A stretch of DNA of 64,000 bases from Pigmentibacter sp. JX0631 (GTDB taxonomy: Bacteria; Bdellovibrionota_B; Oligoflexia; Silvanigrellales; Silvanigrellaceae): NCBI RefSeq assembly GCF_029873255.1, contig NZ_CP123622.1, positions 3,571,001 to 3,635,000 on the forward strand, given 5' to 3'. This document shows, one piece after another, positions 26,965 through 36,617 of this stretch (position 1 is the first letter of the stretch; each line of letters starts with the position of its first letter). Made by a program: the position numbers and the translations under genes. The notes below the pieces were generated by a model, which ran no database searches, was not told the origin of the DNA, and saw only the letters and a list, made by a program, of their open reading frames with translations.

Positions 26965-27807
26965 TCAACCAAATTTACCGTGAACATAATCTAAAGATTG
27001 TTTGTCTTTTGGATTTGAGAAAAAAGTTTTGGTATCAGATGCTTCAACAATTTCCCCATTAGTCATAAAAACAGTGTCATCACTAGCGCGCATAGCTTGC
27101 TGCATATTATGCGTTACCATCACAATCGTAAAATCTTTTTTCAATTCCATTAAAAGTTGTTCTATCTTCTGAGTAGAAATAGGATCTAAGGCTGAACAAG
27201 GCTCATCAAGTAACAAAATATCCGGTTTAACAGCAATAGTACGAGCAATGCACAATCGTTGTTGTTGTCCACCAGATAGACCTAATCCAGAAGAATGCAG
27301 ATGATCTTTTACTTCATCCCACAAAGCTGCTGAACGAAGCGCCCATTCCACTCTGGCATGTAAATCTTTTTTACTCAGTTTTTCATGCATTTTTATAGCA
27401 AATGAAATATTTTCAAATATAGACATCGGAAATGGAGTTGGTTTTTGAAAAACCATTCCAACTTTTGTGCGCAGCTCATTTAAATCAATGTTTGATTCTA
27501 AAATATTTTTCCCATTTATCATAATATTGCCATAAGCTTTTTGCTCTGGGTAAAGACTATAAATTCTATTTATTGTCCTTAATAAAGTGGATTTTCCTGA
27601 ACCAGAAGGGCCTATTAATGAAGTAATTTTATTTTTTCTAAAAGAAATATTAATATTCTTTAATCTATGTTTATTTCCGTAATAAAAGTTAAGATCTTGA
27701 ATAACAATTTGAGAACTATCTCTTAAAACAACCAAATTATCTAACTCCCCAGTTGAAGCCTGTCCGGAAAATTCAGCACGTTTAAATAAATTAGAAAAAA
27801 TACTCAT
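26965..27807 (-). CDS. pstB: Phosphate ABC transporter ATP-binding protein PstB
   Basis: A 280-residue ATPase. Walker A is [16 protein letters not shown], the ABC signature [14 protein letters not shown], Walker [14 protein letters not shown], and the switch His is in [12 protein letters not shown]. The start is the ATG at 27807, which overlaps the pstA stop as ATGA; the longer open frame runs through pstA and is not used. Last gene of pstSCAB; no phoU follows. Confidence 0.95.
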   Translation of the reverse strand: MSIFSNLFKRAEFSGQASTGELDNLVVLRDSSQIVIQDLNFYYGNKHRLKNINISFRKNKITSLIGPSGSGKSTLLRTINRIYSLYPEQKAYGNIMINGKNILESNIDLNELRTKVGMVFQKPTPFPMSIFENISFAIKMHEKLSKKDLHARVEWALRSAALWDEVKDHLHSSGLGLSGGQQQRLCIARTIAVKPDILLLDEPCSALDPISTQKIEQLLMELKKDFTIVMVTHNMQQAMRASDDTVFMTNGEIVEASDTKTFFSNPKDKQSLDYVHGKFG

Positions 27808-28652
27808 GAGCGTTTTCCCCCAGACTTTGTAAAGTAACGAGTTAAAATATTTAAAAATAAAACAAATACTGTGATTAGAAGAGCACCGCCCCAAGCTAAT
27901 TCCTGCCAATTATGATAAGGACTCATAGCGAATTGATAAATTGTTACAGGTAAATTAGCAATTGGTTGAGATAAACTAGTGCTCCAAAATTGATTATTTA
28001 AAGAAGTAAACAATAATGGTGCAGTTTCTCCTGATATACGAGCAACAGAGAGAAGAATACCAGTTAAAATTCCTTGCTTAGAAGCACGCCAAGCAATATG
28101 AATAATTACTCTCCATTTTGGTAAACCAAGAGCAATTGCAGCTTCTCTAAGTTCATTAGGAACTAAGTTCAACATATCTTCAGCACTACGAGTAATTATT
28201 GGACAAGCAATCATAGCTAAGGATATTGCTCCAGCAAATGCAGAATAATTTCCTGTTGGATGAACAACTACTGTATAAACAAAAAGTCCAACAATAATTG
28301 ATGGTGCACTTAACCAAACATCATTTACAAAACGAATAACAGAAGCAATTTTTTTTCCGCGAGCATATTCAGAAAGAAATGTTGCAGCAAGAATACCTAC
28401 AGGGGTGGCAACGACGACAGCAGCTAAAGTAATAATTAAGCTTCCTACTATAGCATTTCTTAGACCGCCACCAATTGTCTCAGGGGCAGGAGTATCCATT
28501 GTAAAGAAATTTAAACTTAAAGCTGGAAAGCCGTGATGGATTAAAGCATAAAAAATAGAACTTAATACAGCAATTCCAAAAATGACGGATAAGTAACAGA
28601 GATAGTGAAAAAGTTTATTGGATATACGTCTTGTAAGTTGTGTCTTTCTCAT
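27804..28652 (-). CDS. pstA: Phosphate ABC transporter permease PstA
   Basis: A 282-residue inner-membrane permease with about six helices. The family features are [39 protein letters not shown] and the EAA loop [35 protein letters not shown] lies seven bases upstream of the ATG, inside the end of pstC. It forms the transmembrane pore with PstC. Confidence 0.95.
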   Translation of the reverse strand: MRKTQLTRRISNKLFHYLCYLSVIFGIAVLSSIFYALIHHGFPALSLNFFTMDTPAPETIGGGLRNAIVGSLIITLAAVVVATPVGILAATFLSEYARGKKIASVIRFVNDVWLSAPSIIVGLFVYTVVVHPTGNYSAFAGAISLAMIACPIITRSAEDMLNLVPNELREAAIALGLPKWRVIIHIAWRASKQGILTGILLSVARISGETAPLLFTSLNNQFWSTSLSQPIANLPVTIYQFAMSPYHNWQELAWGGALLITVFVLFLNILTRYFTKSGGKRS

Positions 28653-28654
28653 AT

Positions 28655-29572
28655 TTATGCTCCTGCCTTTTTTCTATTAATTCTCAATAAAAATAAGCGA
28701 GCAAAAGCTAGAATAATAAAAGATAACACAAATAAAATAACTCCTAATTCCAGTAAGGAAGCGGGATACAAATGCCCTGTGGCTTCATTAAATTCATTGG
28801 CTATAGAAGCGGAAATAGTTGTTCCAGGCATAAAAAGAGAACTCGTTAATTGTTTTGAATTTCCAATAACGAAAGTAACAGCCATGGTTTCACCTAGTGC
28901 GCGACCAAGACCTAACATGATACTTCCAATCATACCTTTTCTTACGTAAGGAAGAACTACCTTCCAAACGACTTCAAAACGAGTAGCTCCTACCCCGTAA
29001 GCTGCTTCTTTTAAAACCGAGGGAACAGAACGAAACATATCAATCAAAGTCGAAGAGATATAAGGAATTATCATAATGGCAAGTATAAGACCTGCTGTGA
29101 AAATTCCAATTCCTAAGGGTGGGCCACCAAATAATACATTCAAAACAGGTATATTTTGACAAACATCAGTTATAAAAGGTTGAACATAATTTGCTAAAAA
29201 AGGAGCTAATACTAGCAAGCCCCACATTCCATAAATGATGCTAGGAATTCCAGCCATCAAATCAATTAATGTTCGAACTGTTTTTGCAATTTTTCCTTGG
29301 GATATTTCTGATATAAAAACAGCAATTCCTAAACTTAATGGTACACCAAGAAGCATAGCAATTATTGAGGTCATTAAAGTACCACAAATAGCACTCAATG
29401 CTCCAAAATGGCCTTGTACAGGATCCCAGACATCGCTAACAAGGAAATGAAATCCAAATTGATGTAGAGCAGGTGCGCTAGCAAAACATAAAGAAACTAA
29501 AACGCACATCAATAACAAAAAGGCGAACCAAGCAAATCCTTTAGTTATGTTTGAAAATAATATGTCACCCAA
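28655..29572 (-). CDS. pstC: Phosphate ABC transporter permease PstC
   Basis: A permease of 305 residues from the TTG at 29572. This start is preferred because GGAGA lies eight bases upstream; a TTG five codons earlier has no SD. The PstC pattern is clear: HFLVSDVWDPVQGHFGALSAICGTLMTSIIAMLLGVPLSLGIAVFISE, then AGIPSIIYGMWGLLVLAP and the EAA loop LKEAAYGVGATRFEVVWKVVLPYVRKGMIG. Operon: pstS-pstC-pstA-pstB. Confidence 0.93.
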   Translation of the reverse strand: MGDILFSNITKGFAWFAFLLLMCVLVSLCFASAPALHQFGFHFLVSDVWDPVQGHFGALSAICGTLMTSIIAMLLGVPLSLGIAVFISEISQGKIAKTVRTLIDLMAGIPSIIYGMWGLLVLAPFLANYVQPFITDVCQNIPVLNVLFGGPPLGIGIFTAGLILAIMIIPYISSTLIDMFRSVPSVLKEAAYGVGATRFEVVWKVVLPYVRKGMIGSIMLGLGRALGETMAVTFVIGNSKQLTSSLFMPGTTISASIANEFNEATGHLYPASLLELGVILFVLSFIILAFARLFLLRINRKKAGA

Positions 29573-29621
29573 AATACATTTCTCCAACTAAACAAAAAAC
29601 AACTCAATTAATTACGAAAAA

Positions 29622-30728
29622 TTATTTCCAAATAGCTACTTTGTCGTTACCTGACTTAATTTCATGCGACCACTTTTTCTCAATAAAACGGTAAGTATTT
29701 TCAGGGATTGGGATATAATCTAAAGCTTGTGCGGACTCCGATCCCTTTTTAAAAGCAAAATCGAAAAACTTCAAGACTTCAGTCCCAATTTTAGTATTCT
29801 TTTGTTCTTTTTTGATTAAAATAAATGTTGATGCGGTTAACGGCCAAGTCTCCGAACCTTTTTGGTTAGCAAGGATCACATTCATTCCGGGAGTTGTTTC
29901 CCAATTTGCATTAATTGCAGCAGATTGTAGAGCCTTTCGAAAAGCTTCACTTACTTTTTTCTCATCAGCAAAATCTTTAGAATTCAAAGAGGGTACTATC
30001 TTACCATCAGCATTGATCATTCTTGCCCAAGGTAACTTGTTCTGCATGGCATATGCATACTCAACATAACCGATAGATCCAGGAGCTCTTTTAACCATAG
30101 TTGTAATGCCTTCGTTGCCCTTACCACCTACTCCCATAACTCCTGAAGGCCATGAAACAGCAGTTCCTACGCCAGCGTTCCATGTACCCATACCTGCTTT
30201 TTCAAGATAGTATGTGAAATTAAAAGTAGTGCCTGAAGCATCAGATCGATATACAACTAAAATGTTTTTCTTTGGCAAAGTCAAAGTAGGGTTTAAAGCT
30301 AATATTTTAGGATCATTCCAAAATTTAATTCTACCACTATATATTTCTGCTATCACTTTTGCATCGAGGACTAACTGTCCCTGCCCTACTCCAGGAATAT
30401 TAGTGACCATCACAATCCCGCCTATAATAGCTGGAAATTGAAATAGACCTTTTGCTTCAAGATCTGTAGGTTTTAAAGGCATATCAGAAGCACCAAAATC
30501 TACAACGTTACCTTCAATTTGTTTTATTCCTGCACCAGAACCTGTTGATTGATAATTAATTTTTGTGCCATATTCAGTATTATAAGTAGCAGACCATTTA
30601 TAGAGGACAGGCGCTATAAAACTTGATCCCGCTCCAGTTACTAGGTCACTTGAAAAAGCTATTGGAAAGCTTGTTAAAGTAGCGTATAGTGCGGAAATTT
30701 TTACAATTTTATTTAGTACTGTCTGCAT
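29622..30728 (-). CDS. pstS: Phosphate ABC transporter substrate-binding protein PstS
   Basis: A 368-residue periplasmic phosphate-binding protein with a signal peptide (about 1-27, ending IAFSSD). Phosphate-contact motifs are present: TGAGSSFIAPVLYKW, STGSGAGIKQI, DFGASDMPL, YRSDASGTTFNFTYYL and GNEGI. The length is slightly above the E. coli protein. AGAGG lies nine bases upstream of the ATG. As first gene of the operon, it is probably induced by phosphate starvation; a possible Pho box is at 30888-30905. Confidence 0.95.
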   Translation of the reverse strand: MQTVLNKIVKISALYATLTSFPIAFSSDLVTGAGSSFIAPVLYKWSATYNTEYGTKINYQSTGSGAGIKQIEGNVVDFGASDMPLKPTDLEAKGLFQFPAIIGGIVMVTNIPGVGQGQLVLDAKVIAEIYSGRIKFWNDPKILALNPTLTLPKKNILVVYRSDASGTTFNFTYYLEKAGMGTWNAGVGTAVSWPSGVMGVGGKGNEGITTMVKRAPGSIGYVEYAYAMQNKLPWARMINADGKIVPSLNSKDFADEKKVSEAFRKALQSAAINANWETTPGMNVILANQKGSETWPLTASTFILIKKEQKNTKIGTEVLKFFDFAFKKGSESAQALDYIPIPENTYRFIEKKWSHEIKSGNDKVAIWK

Positions 30729-30885
30729 AAAGATAAACCTCTAATAATACAAATAAAAAAAGGGATCCACTTTTTCCCTCTTCATTTATCTCTCTGAGGG
30801 TTATTCTATTTTTATCTAATTTTATACTTCAATGTTGTTAAAAGAATTTGGCTATAATGTGGCGTTAAGAGACTTAAAAATTCTT

Positions 30886-30914
30886 TTGACACAGAATCGT
30901 CACATATTTTTAAT
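30886..30914 (+). promoter_or_regulatory. Possible sigma70-type promoter for the PP-loop enzyme gene
   Basis: TTGACA (30886-30891) and TTTAAT (30909-30914) are spaced by 17 bases on the plus strand, about 110 bases upstream of the TTG start at 31023. It overlaps the possible Pho box on the other strand. Confidence 0.4.
30888..30905 (-). promoter_or_regulatory. Possible Pho box upstream of pstS
   Basis: On the minus strand ATGTGAC-GATT-CTGTGTC shows two 7-base units repeated at an 11-base period, the layout of a PhoB-binding Pho box. The match to CTGTCAT is partial. It lies about 160 bases upstream of the pstS ATG, somewhat far, and no phoB or phoR is in the window. Confidence 0.3.
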
Positions 30915-31022
30915 AACTTTGACTTCGCTTTGTCGATTGCCCCAAATCTAAATTTAAGTATATTTGTCTGGTCTGAAGTCTTTCTTTAATTAAACTAATT
31001 TATGCTTTTAAAGGAATTTACA

Positions 31023-31700
31023 TTGAAAAAAAGAAATTATTTTTGCCTATGGAGTGGCGGACACGATTCTGGGTTGACCCTTTATCATGCATTGAAAAAA
31101 ACGGATGTACTTTGCCTCATTACTGCAATGCAAGATTATAGCAATCAATTAAAACCCAATTTCTTTTCCCCTGCAGTGCTTAGGGCACAATCAGATCAAT
31201 TAAATATTCCTTTATTGATCTACAATTCTGATACAGAAAATTATACAGAAAGCTTTGCTAAAACTTTAAGCAATATAAAAAAACATGATCTCATTGGAGG
31301 ATTTTTCCCTCTAATTAATCAGCCAGATCAAAAAAACATTCTTACGGAAATCTGCCAATTAGAAAAAATGGAAGCTCATTTTCCTTTAGAAAATAAAGAA
31401 AAAGAAGCTTTATTATCCGAATTTATAGAGCTTGGATTTAAAGCAAAAATTATCGCAGTTAATGAACGCTTTCTGACAAGAGACTTACTTAATAGAGATT
31501 TAGATAAAGAAACGTTGAGTGAAATTCGTTCCAGAAAAGTCGATTTGTTTGGTGAAAATTCTGAATTTCAGACGATTCTTTATGAAGCACCATACTTTAA
31601 ACAGCCACTCCAAATAAAAGAAGGAGATATCAACTTAAAAAATGGCTATTGGGTAGTTGATGTTTCAATTGCTACGAAATTAGAAACAACTCAAAAATAA
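31023..31700 (+). CDS. Dph6/COG2102-type ATP-binding (PP-loop) amidoligase-like protein
   Basis: A cytosolic protein of 225 residues from the TTG at 31023. AAAGGA lies seven bases upstream, whereas the in-frame ATG at 31002 has no SD. The N-terminus has the PP-loop of the adenine-nucleotide alpha hydrolase superfamily, CLWSGGHDSGLTLYHAL, with His where SGGKDS normally has Lys. Downstream features fit the diphthine-ammonia-ligase-like family: LRAQSDQLNIPLLIYNSD, then DLIGGFFPL, and LDKETLSEIRSRKVDLFGENSEFQTILYEAP near the C-terminus (G-E-x-x-E-F-x-T). Bacteria lack diphthamide, so the bacterial substrate is unknown. Confidence 0.75.
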   Translation: MKKRNYFCLWSGGHDSGLTLYHALKKTDVLCLITAMQDYSNQLKPNFFSPAVLRAQSDQLNIPLLIYNSDTENYTESFAKTLSNIKKHDLIGGFFPLINQPDQKNILTEICQLEKMEAHFPLENKEKEALLSEFIELGFKAKIIAVNERFLTRDLLNRDLDKETLSEIRSRKVDLFGENSEFQTILYEAPYFKQPLQIKEGDINLKNGYWVVDVSIATKLETTQK

Positions 31701-31725
31701 ATATTTCTATATTTATGAGAAATAT
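31701..31725 (+). terminator. Hairpin directly after the PP-loop gene, possible terminator
   Basis: ATATTTCT (31701-31708) and AGAAATAT (31718-31725) form a perfect eight-base stem with a nine-base loop, starting right after the stop codon. There is no proper T-run behind it, so termination is uncertain. Confidence 0.35.
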
Positions 31726-31769
31726 GTTACTATTTCAGTAGTTTAATTTTTTTTGAGAATATTAATTTG

Positions 31770-32120
31770 ATGACCCCTTATACATTATCGATTGGTATGC
31801 TTTGTATTAGTTCGTCACTGATGATTGTGGCTTGGTACGGACATTTAAAATTTACAAACCAGCCATTATGGATTGTAATACTCGTTTCTTGGGGAATAGC
31901 TTTCTTTGAATACCTATTCCAAGTACCAGCAAATAGAATTGATCATTCAGTAATGTCAGCAGCACAATTGCGAATAATAGCTGAAGTTTTAACTTTAGTG
32001 GCATTTTTTTTATTTTCTACTTTTGTTTTAAAAGAATCTTTTTCGCTTAACTATTTGATTAGCTTTATTTGTATTTTAATTGCAGTTTACTTTGCTTTTT
32101 ATGGACCATTTAAGAATTAA
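31770..32120 (+). CDS. DUF486 (DMT-like) small membrane protein
   Basis: A 116-residue protein with four hydrophobic segments. It has the family motifs WYGHLKF, WGIAFFEYLFQVPANRI and a central A-Q-L-R-I-I-x-E helix followed by two terminal helices. This matches the DUF486 family, distant relatives of small drug/metabolite transporters; no substrate is known. The ATG at 31770 is preferred to the TTG directly before it. It may be transcribed with the upstream PP-loop gene. Confidence 0.8.
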   Translation: MTPYTLSIGMLCISSSLMIVAWYGHLKFTNQPLWIVILVSWGIAFFEYLFQVPANRIDHSVMSAAQLRIIAEVLTLVAFFLFSTFVLKESFSLNYLISFICILIAVYFAFYGPFKN

Positions 32121-32127
32121 TTAATTT

Positions 32128-33126
32128 TTAATTATTAAATTCATTCGATAAATACTCTTTGGGTAATGGTATGGTTTTAATCAAATTAACATCTTTCATC
32201 CACTTTGAATAAATCTCAAATTTTTTAATATCTAAATATCCCCAATTTATGTTTGTTCCTTTATACAATGGCGCTAAAAATTTCACAGACTCTTTGACCA
32301 ATTTTGAGTCTAACTCAGGAAGAAGTTTTAACATCTCATTTGCAGCACTTTCAGGATTATTTATTGAATATTCAAAACCTTTTTTCGTGGCATGCATAAA
32401 TAATTGAACTAATTTTGGATTTTCTGTTATCAATTTATCACTCGTAATTATAAGAGGAGAAGGTTTATTAAATTCAGCAAAATGTTCAGAAGGACAATAG
32501 GTATCAACTTCAACGTTATTTAATTGTGCAGCTAATATATTCCAACCTTTGTATTCCCAAGTAAAATCTACATTTTTTAATGTAGCCGGAAGAAAATCTT
32601 GGACTCCTGTAGTTAACATTTTAACTTTCGTGAAATCAGCTCCATTTTTATTCATAATAAAATTTAAGGTTGCATTTTCTTCTGGACTTCCCCATCCACC
32701 ATAACGTTTACCTTCAAGTTGTTTTAAAGATTTTACATTCAGAGTTTTTCTCCAAACAAAACAGGAGGTATCAACACTGATTATACCTGCAATCGCTTTT
32801 ACCGGAATTTTTGAATTTCTTGCATAAATTAAATTATTTGCATAACTTACTCCAAAATCAGCCTTATTCATTCCTACTAAAGCTGTTGATGTTGTTTGTG
32901 TTGGATTTAATATTTTTAATTCAATTCCATTTTGTCTATAAAAACCCCTAGCTTTTGCAACATAAAATCCAATATGATTAGTATTTGGTTTCCAGTCCAA
33001 TAGGAGTGTAACTGTGACAATATTTTCAACTTTTTTACTATTTTTTAAGTCTTCATTGGCCGAAGCATAACAATAACTTAATATTACAAACTTTAATAGA
33101 ATTAAGCGAAATAGAAAGATAAACAT
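32128..33126 (-). CDS. NMT1/THI5-like ABC substrate-binding protein (thiamine-precursor type)
   Basis: A 332-residue periplasmic protein with an N-terminal signal (about 1-24). The NMT1/THI5 features are clear: LLDWKPNTNHIGFYVAKARGFYRQNGIELKIL, DFGVSYANNLIYARNSKIPVKAIAGI, and GKRYGGWGSPEENATLNF. Relatives such as ThiY bind pyrimidine precursors of thiamine. The yeast-type Cys motif is not evident. No permease or ATPase is adjacent, and no TPP riboswitch was seen in the 200-base leader. AAAGGA lies five bases upstream of the ATG. Confidence 0.8.
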   Translation of the reverse strand: MFIFLFRLILLKFVILSYCYASANEDLKNSKKVENIVTVTLLLDWKPNTNHIGFYVAKARGFYRQNGIELKILNPTQTTSTALVGMNKADFGVSYANNLIYARNSKIPVKAIAGIISVDTSCFVWRKTLNVKSLKQLEGKRYGGWGSPEENATLNFIMNKNGADFTKVKMLTTGVQDFLPATLKNVDFTWEYKGWNILAAQLNNVEVDTYCPSEHFAEFNKPSPLIITSDKLITENPKLVQLFMHATKKGFEYSINNPESAANEMLKLLPELDSKLVKESVKFLAPLYKGTNINWGYLDIKKFEIYSKWMKDVNLIKTIPLPKEYLSNEFNN

Positions 33127-33334
33127 AATAATCCTTTCAGGAAAAAACCTATCATCCTTTCATAGCGATAAAACTAAAAGAATACAAATTGAAATTATTT
33201 TTTTGTGCAGATCTAAATTCTAATTAATTTTGCCATTTTTTTGACTTAATTTTAATCATTCTTTTCTTCTATTATAATTATTTTATTTAGGAACATAGAA
33301 ACATTCTAGTGATAATTAAACTTAGGAAGTTAGA

Positions 33335-34126
33335 ATGAAAATCAGCTTAAATTTTTTTCCTACATTTCATTTTACTTTATTTCTCCTTTGTTTAATATCA
33401 ATTAATTCAACAGCAGCAAATGCAAAATTTTTTGAAGTTTATATTGATCTTAATCCTCCTTATTCAACTTCTGTGCATTCTAAAAGAGGATTATTCAGTG
33501 AAATTATTGATGAAGCTTTGACTGCCGGAAACATACCTCATCATTTTTTACTCAAAGGTGATAGGATCAAAAACTATAATATTCATAATCACGATAGACT
33601 ACTCTTGTTTTATTATTTTAGAACTCCAGAGAGAGAAAATAACTATAATTGGATTATGCCACTATTTGATGACTATACTTGTCTTTTTAACTTACGAACT
33701 TCAAAAGAAATCAGTAGTATAAACGCTCTCAAAGGCCTATCTCGTATTGGAACAATCAATGGAGGCGCAGGCGAAAGCATACTAAAGTCTTTTGGGCTGG
33801 AGGGTCAAATATACTACTGCCGTGACGAGGATAGCTGTATAGATAGGTTAAGGAAGAACGAAGTTGATGCTTGGATAACCCAAAAAATAAAGGCAAATTA
33901 CTTCCTAAAAAAGTATAAAATTCAAAATGAACTTAACAATTATTTCCAAATTTATGATAGCCAAGGATGGTTAGCAAGCTCATTAAATCTAACTCAATCC
34001 GATATTGATCTTCTTCGAAAAACCCTTCGTAAATTTATGACTACATCGAAATTTTTAGCAATTTTAAAAAAATATGACGCAATTATGACCTCCAACACTG
34101 ATGAATTCAAAGATATCTATCATTAG
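33335..34126 (+). CDS. Amino-acid-type periplasmic solute-binding protein (SBP_bac_3-like)
   Basis: A 263-residue secreted protein with a signal peptide (about 1-28, ...INSTAANA). The mature part begins KFFEVYIDLNPPYSTSVHSKRGLFSEIIDEAL, the family-3 binding-protein opening. It has a hinge region with INALKGLSRIGTINGGAGESILKSFG and RLRKNEVDAWITQK. The usual ligand Arg after the first lobe is not obvious, so the ligand cannot be predicted. It lies upstream of the GlnQ-like ATPase but is separated by about 130 bases, so it may be independent. Confidence 0.7.
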   Translation: MKISLNFFPTFHFTLFLLCLISINSTAANAKFFEVYIDLNPPYSTSVHSKRGLFSEIIDEALTAGNIPHHFLLKGDRIKNYNIHNHDRLLLFYYFRTPERENNYNWIMPLFDDYTCLFNLRTSKEISSINALKGLSRIGTINGGAGESILKSFGLEGQIYYCRDEDSCIDRLRKNEVDAWITQKIKANYFLKKYKIQNELNNYFQIYDSQGWLASSLNLTQSDIDLLRKTLRKFMTTSKFLAILKKYDAIMTSNTDEFKDIYH

Positions 34127-34258
34127 TGATGCTACCCTATAATTTTTGAAATCTTTTGTTTCCAAATCCTTTTATTTTATGTTACCTGCAATTCCACGGT
34201 AAAAGAGAATACCCTTCTCAAGGCTTCCCTCCTTTTGGAAAAAAATAGGAGTATTTAT

Positions 34259-35035
34259 ATGATGATAAGCCCTACAGGCGCATATATTTCTGTAAAAAAT
34301 TTATCAAAAAAACACGGCAATTTAGAAGTTTTACGTAACGTAAATTTAGAAGTGACGCCAGGAGAACTTACTGTTTTAATTGGACCTTCTGGGTGCGGGA
34401 AGTCTACTCTATTACGTTGTCTAAACGGTTTAGAAACCTTAGATTCAGGGGAAATAGTCATTAATGGAGTAGTTTTAGAAAAAAATTCTACTTCAAGCCA
34501 ATCTCAAAAAGACTTTGATAAAAAAGCCCGTGCCATACGAGAAAATGTAGGCATGGTATTTCAAAGTTTTAATCTTTTTCCGCATCTTACTTTGTTAGAA
34601 AATATAACTAAAGCTCCCATAGTTGTAAAAAAAATGAATAAAAACCTTGCGAAAGAAAAGGCTAAAGAATTGCTTGCAAAAGTAGGGTTATTTTCTCATG
34701 CAGATCACTATCCTTGCCAACTATCAGGAGGACAGCAACAAAGAGCTGCCATTGCTCGAGCTTTAGCAATGTCTCCGAAGGCAATCTTATATGATGAACC
34801 AACCTCTGCACTAGATCCAGGTCTTGTGCATGAAGTATTGCAAGTAATGCGCACTTTAGATGATGAAGGAATGACTCAAATCGTTGTTACACACGAAATG
34901 CGTTTTGCCAAAGATGTCGCAGATCACATTGTCCATATACAAGAGGGAAAAATAGTTGAAATGGGAACTCCAGAACAAATATTTACCTCACCAGTTGATG
35001 AGAGAACACGTCATTTTTTAAGAAATTTTAACTGA
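34259..35035 (+). CDS. Amino-acid ABC transporter ATP-binding protein (GlnQ/HisP type)
   Basis: A 258-residue ATPase. Walker A is GPSGCGKSTLLRCLNG, the signature [15 protein letters not shown], Walker B AILYDEPTSALDPG, and the switch His is in VVTHEMRFAKDVADH. It shows the polar-amino-acid subtype (NLFPHLTLLENIT). The start is the ATG at 34259 with AGGAG seven bases upstream, not the earlier TTG. The binding-protein/permease fusion follows after 23 bases, so the two form a complete importer. Confidence 0.92.
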   Translation: MMISPTGAYISVKNLSKKHGNLEVLRNVNLEVTPGELTVLIGPSGCGKSTLLRCLNGLETLDSGEIVINGVVLEKNSTSSQSQKDFDKKARAIRENVGMVFQSFNLFPHLTLLENITKAPIVVKKMNKNLAKEKAKELLAKVGLFSHADHYPCQLSGGQQQRAAIARALAMSPKAILYDEPTSALDPGLVHEVLQVMRTLDDEGMTQIVVTHEMRFAKDVADHIVHIQEGKIVEMGTPEQIFTSPVDERTRHFLRNFN

Positions 35036-35058
35036 GTAGGACTGGAGAAAATTATATA

Positions 35059-36609
35059 ATGAACGAACTTCGTTACTTTTTTGTTTCTTTAATCTGTTTA
35101 CTGTTTATAACTAATTCCTTTGGAAAAGATGATAAAAAAGTTTTACGCTGGGGCAGTGATGCAAATAGCGGCGCTCCATATGTCTTTCGCGATGCCAATA
35201 ATCCAAATAAAATCATTGGTGTTGATGCTGACATCATCGAAGCTATTGCTAGTCAACTTGGGATGAAAGCCGAATTTGTGCAAAATCAATGGGATGGCTT
35301 GATTCCGGGTCTTATAGCTGGAAATTATGATGTGGTCATCGATGGGCTAGAAATTATTGAAGAAAGAAAGCAATCCGTAAGTTTCTCAGATCCTTATTAC
35401 GTTACTTCTGAACAAATCGTAGTTAATAAGCAAAATTATGAAATTCATAAGTTATCCGATCTCAGAGGAAAAAGAGTTGCAACTTTACCGGCTTCACTAG
35501 CCTACCGAATTCTTGAAGATGTGGGCGAAGTTCAAATAAAAATTTATGATGAAGAAGTTAATGCTTATGCTGATCTAGCAGCAGGAGATAGACTTGATGC
35601 CGTTTTATTAGACCTGCCAATCGCTCAATATTATGCAAAACATAATCCAAAATTAAAATTTGTTGGCCCTCCTGTAGGCAGAATGGAATACGGTGTAGCA
35701 TTTAGGAAAGAGGATAAAGAATTACGGAAGAAAGTAAACAAGGCAATTGATGAATTGATTAAAAATGGTAAATTGCAATCTATTTTAGAAAATTGGAATT
35801 TATGGAATAAGGCTACTGCAGAAGCTTGGGGTGTATCTAGTGAATACAAAACTGAACCCGTGGCCTATCAAGAATATTTAAAACATATTGGATTAGAAAA
35901 AACCTGGGTTGATAAAATTAAACAGTACATTAGCTTTTTACCATTATTAGGTAAAGGCGCTATTATGACTTTGCAAATATCAATTCTTGCTATGATTCTT
36001 GCTGTTACTTTAGGTCTTTTTATAGCACTAGTTCGATTATATGCTCCTCCATTTTTTGCAAAATTAGCACTTACATATGTTGAAGTAATCAGAGGAACAC
36101 CTTTATTAATTCAATTATATATAATTTTTTATGGTCTTCCCCACATTGGGATAAAATTAAGCCCTTTCTTTGCCGCTGTATTAGGTTTAGGTTTAAATTA
36201 TGCTGCTAATGAAGCAGAAAATTATCGGGCGGGAATGACTTCTATACCACACAGTCAACAAGATGCTGCTTATGCTTTGGGAATGTCCAGAATGGAATCC
36301 CTTCGACATATTATTATTCCACAAGCAGTAAGAGTAGTTATTCCTCCTGTGACAAATGATTTTATTGCACTAATAAAAGATTCTTCTCTAGTATCAGTAA
36401 TAACTTTAATTGAATTAACTACAATTTATAGTCAATTAGCTTCAACTTACTTTGATTATTTAGGAGTCGGATTATTAGCTGCTTTGGTATACTTCTTAAT
36501 CGGTCTTCCATTTGCTAGACTTTCTCGTTATGCAGAAAGACACTTTGCTGTGAATTCCAAAAAGAAATTTAATAAAAATTTTGATAGACAAGAACAAGGT
36601 AGTAACTAG
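35059..36609 (+). CDS. Fused amino-acid ABC transporter substrate-binding protein and permease
   Basis: A 516-residue fusion. After a signal (about 1-22), residues 27-250 form a family-3 binding domain (LRWGSDANSGAPYVFRDANNPNKIIGVDADIIEAIASQLG, DVVIDGLEIIEERKQSVSFSDPYY). Residues about 300-500 form a HisM/GlnP-type permease with five helices and the EAA loop (DAAYALGMSRMESLRHIIIPQAVRVVIPPVTNDF). The binding domain is therefore tethered to the membrane pore. Such fusions are known in other bacteria. It works with the ATPase just upstream. It probably imports a polar amino acid; the exact ligand is unknown. Confidence 0.92.
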   Translation: MNELRYFFVSLICLLFITNSFGKDDKKVLRWGSDANSGAPYVFRDANNPNKIIGVDADIIEAIASQLGMKAEFVQNQWDGLIPGLIAGNYDVVIDGLEIIEERKQSVSFSDPYYVTSEQIVVNKQNYEIHKLSDLRGKRVATLPASLAYRILEDVGEVQIKIYDEEVNAYADLAAGDRLDAVLLDLPIAQYYAKHNPKLKFVGPPVGRMEYGVAFRKEDKELRKKVNKAIDELIKNGKLQSILENWNLWNKATAEAWGVSSEYKTEPVAYQEYLKHIGLEKTWVDKIKQYISFLPLLGKGAIMTLQISILAMILAVTLGLFIALVRLYAPPFFAKLALTYVEVIRGTPLLIQLYIIFYGLPHIGIKLSPFFAAVLGLGLNYAANEAENYRAGMTSIPHSQQDAAYALGMSRMESLRHIIIPQAVRVVIPPVTNDFIALIKDSSLVSVITLIELTTIYSQLASTYFDYLGVGLLAALVYFLIGLPFARLSRYAERHFAVNSKKKFNKNFDRQEQGSN

Positions 36610-36617
36610 CATCTATA

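Noticed and set aside
27808-27909. 34-residue N-terminal extension of PstB
   Set aside because: It lies inside pstA. The ATGA overlap at 27804-27807 gives the normal PstB length.
33127-33334. TPP riboswitch before the NMT1/THI5-like gene
   Set aside because: I looked for the CUGAGA and ACC-CUGAUC type segments on the minus strand and did not find them.
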